Assembly (NCBI GenBank): GCA_964369955.1
Contig: CAYJFQ010000003.1
Span: forward strand, 1-64,000
Length of the DNA: 64,000 bases
Direction of reading: 5' to 3'
Origin: CAYJFQ01 sp964369955
Lineage (GTDB): Bacteria > Bacillota_I > Bacilli_A > Erysipelotrichales > Erysipelotrichaceae
Shown here: positions 49,905-58,965 of the stretch, one piece after another
How the letters are laid out: each line of letters starts with the position of its first letter
Position numbering within the stretch: the stretch's first letter is position 1
Notes under the pieces: generated by a model
What the model was told of the DNA's origin: nothing
The model's input: only the letters and a program-made list of their open reading frames with translations
The model's database searches: none
Position numbers and translations under genes: made by a program

Positions 49905-50522
49905 ATGAAAAAAAGTACTATATCTTTGGCGACTTTAAAACGATTACCAACATATCTTGGCTATCTAAGAGAAGCAAAATTAGAATCAAATTATATTTCT
50001 TCTGGGACCATATCTGAAAGTTTACATCTCAATGAAATTCAAGTTCGTAAAGATCTAGCAAGTGTCTGTGATAAAGGTAAACCTAAAGTTGGTTATCCAA
50101 TTGAAGGATTGATAAAAGACATTGAATCTTATCTTGGATACCACAATGTTAGTGATGCGGTTATTATCGGTGCTGGTAAGTTGGGCAGAGCCTTACTTGC
50201 TTACCAAGGGTTCCAAGAATATGGTCTTAATGTTGTGGCTGCATTTGATCATCATTTAGATTATGTTGATGAGTCTAATAAAATATTCCATATTAGTAAG
50301 TTCGAGGAGTTAATTAAGCGCTTGAATGTGAAGATTGGAATAATTACTGTTGGAAAAGAAAATGCACAAACAGTAGCAAATTTATTGATCAGTCAAGGGG
50401 TTAAAGCAATTTGGAATTTTGCGCCAACTCACTTAGAAGTAAGCGATGATGTCATTGTCTTAAATGAGAATTTAGCTGCTTCATTTGCGGTCTTATCAAA
50501 GGCCTTACAACAAAATATATAA
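49905..50522 (+). CDS. rex: Redox-sensing transcriptional repressor Rex
   Basis: 205 residues. N-terminal winged HTH (RLPTYLGYLREAK, IQVRKDLASV) and a Rossmann domain with VIIGAGKLGRALLAY (near 87). Senses the NADH/NAD+ ratio and represses fermentative genes when NADH is low. Its place directly before adhE, 12 nt away, strongly suggests control of ethanol formation. I do not see a canonical Rex box upstream, so autoregulation is uncertain. Confidence 0.92.
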   Translation: MKKSTISLATLKRLPTYLGYLREAKLESNYISSGTISESLHLNEIQVRKDLASVCDKGKPKVGYPIEGLIKDIESYLGYHNVSDAVIIGAGKLGRALLAYQGFQEYGLNVVAAFDHHLDYVDESNKIFHISKFEELIKRLNVKIGIITVGKENAQTVANLLISQGVKAIWNFAPTHLEVSDDVIVLNENLAASFAVLSKALQQNI

Positions 50523-50534
50523 AAAAGGAAAATT

Positions 50535-53138
50535 ATGAAAGAACAAATAACAAAAGTAGAAACGGTTGAAGAACTGTTACAAAAAATGAAAGAAATCAGA
50601 GAAGCGCAAGAAATTTTTGCGACTTATTCTCAAGAAAAGGTAGACGAAATCTTTAAAGCTGCAGCTTTAGCGGTTAATGCACAGAGAATTCCTCTGGCAA
50701 AAATGGCAGTAGAAGAAACAGGTATGGGAATTGTTGAAGATAAAGTAATTAAAAACCACTATGCTGCAGAGTATATCTATAATAAATATAAGGATGCTAA
50801 AACTTGTGGAGTTTTAGAAGAAGATAAAGAATTTGGAATTCGCAAAATCGCAGAGCCTATCGGAGTTATTGCGGCAGTTATTCCAACTACTAACCCAACT
50901 TCAACAGCCATCTTTAAAACTCTAATTGCCTTAAAGACTAGAAATGGAATTATTTTAAGTCCACATCCACGTGCTAAGAATTCAACAATAGCTGCAGCTA
51001 AAATTGTGTTGGACGCAGCGGTTAAAGCCGGAGCTCCTAAAGGAATTATCGGATGGATTGATGTGCCATCATTAGAATTAACAACAGAAGTAATGAAAAA
51101 TTCTGATACTATCTTAGCGACTGGAGGCCCTGGAATGGTTAAAGCAGCTTATTCTTCTGGCAAACCTGCTTTAGGAGTAGGAGCTGGAAATGTGCCTGCA
51201 GTAATTCATAAGAGTGCTGATGTTAAAATGGCGGTGTCTTCAGTCATTTTATCTAAAACATTTGATAATGGAGTTATTTGTGCTTCTGAACAGTCAGTTA
51301 TTATTGACTCAAGTATTTATAATGAAGTTAAAAAAGAGTTTAAATATCGTGGGTGTTATATCTTAAATGATTATGAGACTGAACGAGTAAGAAAAACAAT
51401 TTTAATCAATGGTGCACTAAACGCAAAAATTGTTGGACAAAGTGCTTTCCGTATCGCAGAGTTAGCTGGTGTCAATGTTCCCGAAGATACTAAGATTTTA
51501 ATTGGAGAAGTTGAAAGTACAGATATTAGTGAAGAGTTTGCTCATGAAAAATTATCGCCAGTACTTGCAATGTATAAATATAATAAGTTTAGTGATGCTT
51601 TAGATATGGCTGATCAATTAGTTAAAGATGGTGGTTATGGTCATACAGCTTCAATCTTTATTGACACTATTGGTCAAAAAGAAGATTTAATTGCTTTTGA
51701 AAACAAAATGAAAACATGTCGTATTGTAGTTAATACTCCATCAGCTCATGGTGGTATCGGAGATTTATATAACTTCGGATTAGCTCCTTCATTAACATTA
51801 GGTTGTGGTTCTTGGGGTGGAAATTCTATTTCTGAGAATGTTGGAGTAGCTCATTTGATTAATGTAAAAACTGTAGCTGAAAGGAGAGAAAATATGTTGT
51901 GGTTAAGAACTCCGGATAAAGTTTATTTCAAGAAAGGTTGCCTTCCTATCGCTTTAGATGAATTAAAGGCTGTTTATAATAAGAAAAGAGTATTTATTGT
52001 TACTGATGAATTCTTATATAAAAATAATTATATTAAACCAGTTACTACTGCTTTAGATAAAATGGGTATTGTTTATTCAGTATTCTTCGAGGTTGAACCA
52101 GATCCAACTCTAGCTTGTGCTAAGGCTGGTGCTAAAGCTATGGAAGCTTTCAATCCTGATTGTATTATTGCCTTAGGTGGAGGTTCTCCAATGGATGCGG
52201 CTAAAATCATGTGGACATTATATGAGCATCCAGAAGTTGATTTCCATGACTTAGCAATTCGTTTCATGGATATTAGAAAACGTGTTTATTCTTTCCCAAA
52301 ACTTGGAGAAAAATGTTTATTTGTAGCTATTCCTACTACTGCTGGTACTGGTTCTGAAGTTACACCGTTTGCGGTTATTACCGATGAAGAAACTGATGTT
52401 AAGTATCCAATTGCTGATTATGAATTATTGCCAAACATTGCGATCATTGACACTGATTTAATGATGAATATGCCTAAAGGGTTAACTGCTGCTAGTGGTA
52501 TCGATGCGTTAACTCATGCTTTAGAGGCTTATGCATCAATGCTGGCTTCTGATTATACAGATGGTATGGCACTAACTGCTACTAAAAATATCTTTAAATA
52601 TCTACCATTAGCTTATGAGAATGGAGCTAATGATCCGGTGGCTAGAGAAAAAATGGCTAATGCCTCAACAATAGCTGGTATGGCATTTGCTAATGCGTTC
52701 TTAGGTGTTTGTCATTCGATGGCGCATAAATTAGGCGCTTTCCACCACTTACCTCATGGTGTTGCTAATGCTTTATTGATTAATGAAGTTATTAAGTTTA
52801 ATGCAACTGATTGTCCTAGGAAAATGGGGGCTTTCTCTCAATATCAATTCCCTAATGCTAAAGCTCGTTATGCTGAAGTAGCAACATTTGTTGGATGTAA
52901 AGGTAAAAATGATGATGAATTAGTTGCAGCATTACTAGAAAAAATCAATGAGCTTAAAGCAAGTATTGGAATTAAAAATACTATTATGGAATATAACATA
53001 AGTGAAGAAGACTTCTTAGCTACATTAGATGAAATGGTAGAATTAGCATTTGATGATCAATGTACAGGCGCTAATCCTGTCTATCCAATGATGGCTGAAA
53101 TCAAACAAATGTATTTAAATGCATATTATGGAAAGTAG
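50535..53138 (+). CDS. adhE: Bifunctional acetaldehyde-CoA/alcohol dehydrogenase
   Basis: 867 residues. N-terminal ALDH domain (about 1-440) with the catalytic Cys in FDNGVICASEQS (near 252). C-terminal iron-dependent ADH (about 450-867) with GGGSPMDAAK, DALTHALEAYAS and HSMAHKLGAFHHLPHG, which carry the Fe ligands. It reduces acetyl-CoA to ethanol with two NADH and forms spirosomes in other species. Central to NAD+ recycling; here under Rex and joined to hydrogen-sensing genes. Confidence 0.95.
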   Translation: MKEQITKVETVEELLQKMKEIREAQEIFATYSQEKVDEIFKAAALAVNAQRIPLAKMAVEETGMGIVEDKVIKNHYAAEYIYNKYKDAKTCGVLEEDKEFGIRKIAEPIGVIAAVIPTTNPTSTAIFKTLIALKTRNGIILSPHPRAKNSTIAAAKIVLDAAVKAGAPKGIIGWIDVPSLELTTEVMKNSDTILATGGPGMVKAAYSSGKPALGVGAGNVPAVIHKSADVKMAVSSVILSKTFDNGVICASEQSVIIDSSIYNEVKKEFKYRGCYILNDYETERVRKTILINGALNAKIVGQSAFRIAELAGVNVPEDTKILIGEVESTDISEEFAHEKLSPVLAMYKYNKFSDALDMADQLVKDGGYGHTASIFIDTIGQKEDLIAFENKMKTCRIVVNTPSAHGGIGDLYNFGLAPSLTLGCGSWGGNSISENVGVAHLINVKTVAERRENMLWLRTPDKVYFKKGCLPIALDELKAVYNKKRVFIVTDEFLYKNNYIKPVTTALDKMGIVYSVFFEVEPDPTLACAKAGAKAMEAFNPDCIIALGGGSPMDAAKIMWTLYEHPEVDFHDLAIRFMDIRKRVYSFPKLGEKCLFVAIPTTAGTGSEVTPFAVITDEETDVKYPIADYELLPNIAIIDTDLMMNMPKGLTAASGIDALTHALEAYASMLASDYTDGMALTATKNIFKYLPLAYENGANDPVAREKMANASTIAGMAFANAFLGVCHSMAHKLGAFHHLPHGVANALLINEVIKFNATDCPRKMGAFSQYQFPNAKARYAEVATFVGCKGKNDDELVAALLEKINELKASIGIKNTIMEYNISEEDFLATLDEMVELAFDDQCTGANPVYPMMAEIKQMYLNAYYGK

Positions 53139-53147
53139 GGACTAAAT

Positions 53148-53897
53148 ATGAAACTAGATAAAATTGTAGCACTAAGAAACAACAAAACTGTTTACCGTGA
53201 TGGTGATCGTGCAGTTAAGTTATTTGATGAGTCATTCTCAAAATCAAATATCTTAAATGAAGCTTTAAATCAATCAAGAATTGAGGAAACTGACATTCGT
53301 GTACCAAAACTATTAGAAGTAACAAAGTTTGAAGGTAAATGGGCAATAGTTAGTGAATTTATTGAAGGAAAAACTATGGCTCAACTAATGGAAGAAAACC
53401 CAACTAAACTTGATGAGTACTTGAATATGTTTGTGGATATTCAAATGAGTATCCACACTCAAAAAGCTGCTCACTTAAATAAATTAAAAGACAAAATGTC
53501 AATGAAGATCTCACTTACTGACTTTGACGCAACAACACGTTATGAACTTCATACACGCCTTGAATCAATGCCAAAACATAATAAGGTATGTCATGGAGAC
53601 TTTAATCCAGGAAACATCTTAATTGCGGATAGTGGAGAAGTATATGTAATTGACTGGTCACATGTAACTCAAGGAAATGCATCGGCTGATGTTGCTCGTA
53701 GTTATTTATTGTTTCTACTTGAAGGAAAGTTAGAATTAGCGGAAAGATACTTAAATCTATTCTGCAAAAAAAGTGATACAGCTAAACAATATGTAAATAA
53801 ATGGATTCCTATTGTCGCAGCTAGCCAATCTGTAAAAGGAAATGAAAAAGAAAGAGAATTCTTACGACATTTAGTTGATGTGGTTGAATACGAATAG
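53148..53897 (+). CDS. APH-like small-molecule kinase
   Basis: 249 residues, aminoglycoside/choline-kinase-type fold. Brenner motif CHGDFNPGN (residues 148-156) with catalytic Asp151 and Asn156, and the Mg-binding VIDWSH (Asp169). The N-lobe has VSEFIEGKTM as the hinge region. Lies 9 nt after adhE and 8 nt before the [2Fe-2S] gene, so it is in the same operon. Substrate unknown: a metabolite or, less usually, a protein. An SpoIIE-type phosphatase is in the same operon. Confidence 0.83.
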   Translation: MKLDKIVALRNNKTVYRDGDRAVKLFDESFSKSNILNEALNQSRIEETDIRVPKLLEVTKFEGKWAIVSEFIEGKTMAQLMEENPTKLDEYLNMFVDIQMSIHTQKAAHLNKLKDKMSMKISLTDFDATTRYELHTRLESMPKHNKVCHGDFNPGNILIADSGEVYVIDWSHVTQGNASADVARSYLLFLLEGKLELAERYLNLFCKKSDTAKQYVNKWIPIVAASQSVKGNEKEREFLRHLVDVVEYE

Positions 53898-53905
53898 GAA
53901 CTTAA

Positions 53906-54148
53906 ATGAAAGTAACAGTATGTATCGGAAGTTCTTGTCATATTAAAGGTTCAAGACAAATTGTTGAACAATTACAAGAACTTATTAGAGATAATAACTT
54001 AAATAAAGAAATAGAATTGGCAGGAGCATTCTGTATGGGAAATTGTGAAAGAGGTGTCAGTGTTAAAGTTGATGATCAACAATTTTCTTTAACTCCCGAA
54101 AAGACAAGAGAATTTTTTGAAAAAAATATATTAAGCAGAGGAAAATAA
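53906..54148 (+). CDS. Thioredoxin-like [2Fe-2S] ferredoxin
   Basis: 80 residues. Cysteines CIGSSC (6 and 11) and CMGNC (43 and 47) are in the NuoE/HydC-type C-x4-C...C-x3-C pattern for one [2Fe-2S] cluster. In Thermoanaerobacterium-like anaerobes a gene of this type heads the hfs hydrogenase cluster. Expected role is electron transfer to or from the hydrogenase-type proteins that follow. Two nt before the next gene. Confidence 0.88.
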   Translation: MKVTVCIGSSCHIKGSRQIVEQLQELIRDNNLNKEIELAGAFCMGNCERGVSVKVDDQQFSLTPEKTREFFEKNILSRGK

Positions 54149-54149
54149 A

Positions 54150-55823
54150 ATGAATCAATATTTGACTTTAAAAACAAATAACTGTCAAGACTGTTATAAA
54201 TGCATTAGACATTGCCCTGTAAAGTCAATAAGATTCTCTCAACAACAAGCTCGTATAATTGAAGAAGAGTGTATCCTATGTGGGCAATGTTATGTAGTTT
54301 GTCCACAAAACGCAAAACAGGTTACCTCTCAAATCGATGAAGTTAAAGATTTAATTAATGGTAATAAAAGGGTGGTTGCTAGTATTGCACCCTCTTTTAT
54401 TGCCAATTATCCTAATACCGGCATTAAATCAATCGAAAATGCTCTAGTTAAATTAGGATTTGAATCAGCTAGTGAAACAGCTATTGGCGCAACACTAGTT
54501 AAGACAGCTTATGAAGAAAAAATGAACCAAGAATCACAATCAGTAATCATTTCTTCATGTTGTGAGTCTGTTAACTTATTAATCCAAAAATACTACCCTG
54601 AACACCTTCAGTACTTAGCTGATGTAAAATCTCCAATGTTAGCTCATGGAGAAGAAATAAAGAAAAATGATCCTGAGTGTAAAGTAGTATTTATTGGCCC
54701 TTGTATTTCCAAGAAAGAGGAAGCACAACGTTATACTGGCATTATTGACAATGTCTTAACTTTTGCGGAATTAAGTAGTTGGCTTGAAGATGAGGGTATT
54801 GAAATTGAAGAACAACAAGATATTGAAAAGTCTAAGCGTGCAGCATTCTTTCCAACATCTGGTGGAATAATTAAAAGCTTTGCCCAAAAACACAATAACT
54901 ATGATTATTATATTGCCGATGGTGTAGAGCGTTGTATTGAAGTATTAGATGATTTAAAAGAAGGTAAGATGAGTAATTGTTTTATTGAGATGTCTGCTTG
55001 TGTTGGTAGTTGTGTAGGTGGGCCTATCATGGAAAAACAAAAGAAAAATTCACTTACTAGTTACCAACAAGTAAGAAATTATACTAGTAATAATGAAGAT
55101 TTTATTATTGATAATCCTAATGATTTAGAACAAGATTACCAACCAATTAAATCTAACTTAATGATTCCGGGTGAACATGAGATAAACGCAATCCTAAAAC
55201 AAATGGGTAAAAATGAAGTTGAAGACCAACTTAATTGTGGTGGTTGTGGTTATGATACTTGTATCTCAAAGGCTATTGCTGTCTATAATAAGAAGGCTGA
55301 AATAAGTATGTGTTTACCATTCTTAAAGAAAAAGGCTGAGAGTTTCTCAGATATTATTATTGGTAATACTCCTAATGGAATTATTGTTCTTGATGAACAA
55401 TTAAATGTTCAACAAATTAATAAAGCTGGATTAGAAATGTTGAATATTCGTAGTGCTAATGATGTTGTTAATGCGCCTGTTGTTAGAATTCTTGAGACAA
55501 CGGAGTTTAGAAATGTCTTAGATACGAAAAAGAACATTTATGAGAAGCGAGGTTATTTAGCTGAGTACCAAAAGTATGTTGATTATTCAATTCTTTATGA
55601 TAAGAGTAATCATATCTTAATTTATATTATGAAAGATGTAACTGATGTTGAAATGTCAAAGTCTCAAAGTCAAAAAATAAAAGCTCAAACAATTGAGATT
55701 ACTGATCGAGTAGTTGAGAATCAAATGAAGATAGTTCAAGAAATTGCTTATCTTTTAGGAGAAACTGCAGCTGAGACAAAGATTGCTTTAACTAAGTTAA
55801 AGGAAACACTAGATGATAAATGA
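54150..55823 (+). CDS. Sensory-type [FeFe] hydrogenase with PAS domain (HfsB-like)
   Basis: 557 residues. Two 4Fe-4S clusters at the N-terminus (about 12-22 and 41-51), then an H-cluster domain with L1 SSCCE (135-139), L2 GPCISKKEE (193-201), L3 EMSACVGSCVGG (280-291; Cys284 and 288). A further Fe-S motif CGGCGYDTC (363-371, plus C388) and a PAS domain (about 400-500) end in a coiled helix. L1 has Glu instead of the usual Pro after CC. This architecture is the group C sensory type: it probably senses H2 or redox state rather than making H2 in bulk. It overlaps the phosphatase gene by 11 nt. Confidence 0.9.
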   Translation: MNQYLTLKTNNCQDCYKCIRHCPVKSIRFSQQQARIIEEECILCGQCYVVCPQNAKQVTSQIDEVKDLINGNKRVVASIAPSFIANYPNTGIKSIENALVKLGFESASETAIGATLVKTAYEEKMNQESQSVIISSCCESVNLLIQKYYPEHLQYLADVKSPMLAHGEEIKKNDPECKVVFIGPCISKKEEAQRYTGIIDNVLTFAELSSWLEDEGIEIEEQQDIEKSKRAAFFPTSGGIIKSFAQKHNNYDYYIADGVERCIEVLDDLKEGKMSNCFIEMSACVGSCVGGPIMEKQKKNSLTSYQQVRNYTSNNEDFIIDNPNDLEQDYQPIKSNLMIPGEHEINAILKQMGKNEVEDQLNCGGCGYDTCISKAIAVYNKKAEISMCLPFLKKKAESFSDIIIGNTPNGIIVLDEQLNVQQINKAGLEMLNIRSANDVVNAPVVRILETTEFRNVLDTKKNIYEKRGYLAEYQKYVDYSILYDKSNHILIYIMKDVTDVEMSKSQSQKIKAQTIEITDRVVENQMKIVQEIAYLLGETAAETKIALTKLKETLDDK

Positions 55824-56988
55824 TCTATGCGTTGACATTGGTTTTCAAAGCTTAAATAAATTAGGAGAACAATTATGTGGTGACCATGTTGAAGTTATTC
55901 ATCAAGATGAGAATTGCACAGTAATAGTGTTGGCGGACGGTTTAGGAAGTGGAGTTAAAGCTAGTATTCTATCAACTCTTACTTCAAAGATTATCGCGAC
56001 AATGGTGTCGGCTGGTATGGATTTAACTGATTGTGTTGATACGATCATTCAAACTTTACCTGTCTGTTCATTACGAGGGGTGGCCTATTCAACATTCTCA
56101 TTAATTAAGATAATCAATAACCTAGAGGCCGAAATAGTTCAATATGATAATCCTAAGACTATTCTTTTAAGGAATGGGGTTAATTTTGAATTGCCATATA
56201 AAGAAAAAATAATTAAAGATAAAACTATCTTAACTTGTAAGATTAAACTTCAAGAAAATGATGTCTTTGTCTTATTGAGTGATGGTGTTACTTATGCTGG
56301 TGTTGGTGAAACATTAAACTTTGGTTGGCAAAGAGAAGATATTATTAACTTTATTGAGCCTTTATGTCTAGGTGAATACACCGCTAAGACTCTATCGACA
56401 ATTTTATTAAATGAGTGTGATAGTTTATACCAAAATAAACCAGGTGATGATACGACAGTTTGTGCTGTTAAGATTCGTAAAAGAGAGCCGATGAATATTG
56501 CTTTTGGGCCTCCTAGTGATCGTAATGATTGTGATAAGATGATGTCTTTGTTCTTTTCTAAAAAAGGGAAACATATTGTTTGTGGTGGTACCACCTCAAC
56601 AATTGTTTCTGATTACTTAAACAAGTCAATGATTGCTAGTTTAGAGACTGATAACTTAGAGATACCTCCTATCGCTTATATTGATGGAGTTGACTTAGTT
56701 ACTGAAGGCGTCATCACAATGAATAAAGTTGTTGAATATGCAAAGAATTATTTAGATGAAAATGATGATTATAAACAATGGTTGTTTATGAAAAATGGGG
56801 CTTCTCAAATCGCAAGATTGTTGTTTGAAGAGGCGACTGATATTAATTTCTATGTTGGTAGAGCAATTAATCCAGCTCACCAGAATCCGGATCTTCCAAT
56901 TAACTTCAGCATTAAGATGAATTTAGTTGAAGAGTTATCTGAAAGTTTAAGAAAGATGGGAAAAAGAATTAAGATCAGTTATTTCTAG
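55813..56988 (+). CDS. SpoIIE/PP2C-type serine phosphatase (HfsC-like)
   Basis: 391 residues. The N-terminal 220 residues are a PP2C-like phosphatase with VLADGLGSGVKAS (near 40), LLSDGVTYAG (near 156) and PGDDTTVCAVK (near 213), the metal-binding Asp set. The C-terminal 170 residues (GKHIVCGGTTSTIVSDY onwards) form a separate unidentified domain seen in hydrogenase-linked members. It probably turns the sensory hydrogenase signal into dephosphorylation of a target. Coupled with the previous gene by overlap. Confidence 0.88.
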   Translation: MINDLCVDIGFQSLNKLGEQLCGDHVEVIHQDENCTVIVLADGLGSGVKASILSTLTSKIIATMVSAGMDLTDCVDTIIQTLPVCSLRGVAYSTFSLIKIINNLEAEIVQYDNPKTILLRNGVNFELPYKEKIIKDKTILTCKIKLQENDVFVLLSDGVTYAGVGETLNFGWQREDIINFIEPLCLGEYTAKTLSTILLNECDSLYQNKPGDDTTVCAVKIRKREPMNIAFGPPSDRNDCDKMMSLFFSKKGKHIVCGGTTSTIVSDYLNKSMIASLETDNLEIPPIAYIDGVDLVTEGVITMNKVVEYAKNYLDENDDYKQWLFMKNGASQIARLLFEEATDINFYVGRAINPAHQNPDLPINFSIKMNLVEELSESLRKMGKRIKISYF

Positions 56989-57000
56989 TTAGGAGAAATT

Positions 57001-58431
57001 ATGCGAATTTTTGATACTAAAGTTCAAGAATTGAAATACAAAGTTTTAAGAGAAGTGGCTAAAAAAGCCTTTAATGGTAATTTGTTAGAAGAGATTACTA
57101 ACATTCCCAAGGAAATAATTCCTGGTAATTCCGCCACTATGCGTTGTTGTGTTTATAAAGAGCGTGCAATTGTTAATGAGCGTATTAGAATTGCGATGGG
57201 TGGAGATAAAAATAATCCTAATGTTATTGAAGTTATTGATATCGCTTGTGATGAGTGCCCTGTTGGTGGCTATGAAGTTGGTTCTGGATGTCGTGGATGT
57301 ATTGCCCATCGTTGTCAGGAAGTTTGTCCAAAGGATGCGATTGTTTTTGACAACCACCAAAAGGCAATCATTGATAAGAATAAGTGTGTTGAGTGTGGGG
57401 CTTGTGCTAAGGTTTGTCCTTATAATGCTATTTACAATAATAAACGTCCTTGTGAATTATCTTGTAAGATTAAAGCTATTGATATGGATGAAAACAAGGT
57501 CGCAAAAATTAATAATGATAAGTGTATTAGTTGTGGGGCTTGTGTTTACCAATGTCCATTTGGAGCAATTTCCGATAAATCTTATATATTAAATGCTGTT
57601 GATATCTTAAAGGATTCAGAAGAAAATAAAAAATATAAAGTTTATGCAGTAGTGGCTCCTTCAATTGCTAGTCAGTTTAAGTATGTAAATATTGAAAAAG
57701 TTATTACTGGAATAAAAGAACTTGGCTTCTTTAGTGTTGTAGAAGCAGCGTTAGGAGCTGACATGGTTGCCTACAAGGAGTCTTTAGAGCTAGCAGAAAA
57801 AGAATTGCTAACAAGCTCGTGTTGTCCAGCCTTTGTAATGTATATAGAAAAACATTTCCCGGAACTTGTACAGCATGTTTCTCATAATTTATCGCCAATG
57901 GCAGAAATTTCTAAGTACATTAAAGAAACAGATAAAGACTCAAAGATCGTTTTCATAGGTCCTTGCACTGCTAAAAAAGCTGAAGTAATGAAAGATGATG
58001 TTAAAAAACATGTAGACTGTGTTATTACTTTTGAAGAATTACAAGCTCTGATTGATGCTAAGGAAATTAATTTAGCAGGACTAGGAGATACTGCTTTAAA
58101 TAATGCTTCATATTTTGGAAGGATATTTGCAAGAAGTGGAGGACTAAGTGATGCGGTGGAACAAGCACTCGATGAACATGGTGTAGAGTTTGACCTTAAA
58201 GTTAGTAAATGCGACGGTATTGAACAGTGCAAAGTTGCATTATTAAAATTAAGTAAAGGCTTTAAAGATGTGAACTTCATTGAAGGTATGGCTTGTAAAG
58301 ATGGTTGTATTGGTGGCGCAGGATGCTTAACTCATGGAGTTAAAGATAAATTAGAAGTTGATAAGTATGGGGAACTAGCACTTGAGAAAACAATCAAAGA
58401 TGCAGTTTCAGTAATTGACTTATTGAAATAG
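57001..58431 (+). CDS. [FeFe] hydrogenase, group-B-like (HfsD/HydB type)
   Basis: 476 residues. Three ferredoxin-type segments (CRGCIAHRCQEVCP, CVECGACAKVCP, CISCGACVYQCP), then the H-cluster domain with canonical TSSCCPAF (271-278), GPCTAKKAE (320-328) and EGMACKDGCIGG near 437. The N-terminal RCCVYKERAI region is typical of the group B ferredoxin-linked enzymes. It should be catalytic: proton reduction with ferredoxin, or the reverse. Last gene of the operon, 12 nt after the phosphatase. Confidence 0.92.
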   Translation: MRIFDTKVQELKYKVLREVAKKAFNGNLLEEITNIPKEIIPGNSATMRCCVYKERAIVNERIRIAMGGDKNNPNVIEVIDIACDECPVGGYEVGSGCRGCIAHRCQEVCPKDAIVFDNHQKAIIDKNKCVECGACAKVCPYNAIYNNKRPCELSCKIKAIDMDENKVAKINNDKCISCGACVYQCPFGAISDKSYILNAVDILKDSEENKKYKVYAVVAPSIASQFKYVNIEKVITGIKELGFFSVVEAALGADMVAYKESLELAEKELLTSSCCPAFVMYIEKHFPELVQHVSHNLSPMAEISKYIKETDKDSKIVFIGPCTAKKAEVMKDDVKKHVDCVITFEELQALIDAKEINLAGLGDTALNNASYFGRIFARSGGLSDAVEQALDEHGVEFDLKVSKCDGIEQCKVALLKLSKGFKDVNFIEGMACKDGCIGGAGCLTHGVKDKLEVDKYGELALEKTIKDAVSVIDLLK

Positions 58432-58450
58432 TTATAATTTATTGTATAAT
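58423..58450 (+). promoter_or_regulatory. Promoter of the small membrane protein
   Basis: TTGAAA (58423-58428), 16-nt spacer, TATAAT (58445-58450). The -35 lies in the last codons of the hydrogenase gene, so the next gene forms its own unit. Confidence 0.65.
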
Positions 58451-58479
58451 TTAATTTGCTGTAGAAGGAAGTGGTTAAA

Positions 58480-58791
58480 ATGAAAAGCAAATCAGGTAGA
58501 ATTATTGTCGGAATTATCTTCCTTGTTGCAGGTATTGCAGCAATGGGAAATCAACTAGGTTTTTGGAATCTAGATATATTCTTTAAAGGGTGGTGGACAT
58601 TGTTTATCATCATTCCATTCTTAATAGATATTTTTGAGAAGCGTGCAACCTTTAGCAACATGACAGGTTTAACTGTAGGAATCCTATTGTTGTTAACAGA
58701 GTTAGACTTCTTAAGTTGGAGTTTCATTATCAGCATATTAACTCCAGTTGCGTTAATCTTAGTTGGACTAAGCTTAATGTTCGGGAAGTGA
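58480..58791 (+). CDS. LiaF/DUF5668-like small membrane protein
   Basis: 103 residues from ATG 58480 (AAGGAAG at 8-nt spacing; an upstream GTG at 58471 overlaps the site). Four hydrophobic segments, with FKGWWTLFIIIPFLID in the second, the pattern of the DUF5668/LiaI-LiaF-like membrane domain. In other Firmicutes such domains belong to envelope-stress sensing; no partner kinase is present here. Confidence 0.78.
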   Translation: MKSKSGRIIVGIIFLVAGIAAMGNQLGFWNLDIFFKGWWTLFIIIPFLIDIFEKRATFSNMTGLTVGILLLLTELDFLSWSFIISILTPVALILVGLSLMFGK

Positions 58792-58795
58792 TTCC

Positions 58796-58826
58796 AAAAA
58801 AACAACATATAAATATGTTGTTTTTT
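58796..58826 (+). terminator. Rho-independent terminator
   Basis: AAAACAACATAT / ATATGTTGTTTT long stem, six T. Confidence 0.92.
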
Positions 58827-58861
58827 AATTATGATTTAGCTATAAAAAACTAATTAAGTTC

Positions 58862-58942
58862 TCTATGATCTTTAATCATAGAAGATTATTAAATATAATA
58901 AACAATCTAAATAATTGACTTATAAAAATTAAGTATTAAAAT
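58862..58942 (+). promoter_or_regulatory. Promoter and inverted repeat before the surface protein gene
   Basis: TTGACT (58915-58920), 16-nt spacer, TAAAAT (58937-58942). About 30 nt further upstream, TCTATGAT / ATCATAGA (58862-58882, 8-bp arms, 5-nt loop) may be an operator. Confidence 0.6.
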
Positions 58943-58965
58943 ATAAACAAGAAGGAGTTTTTATT

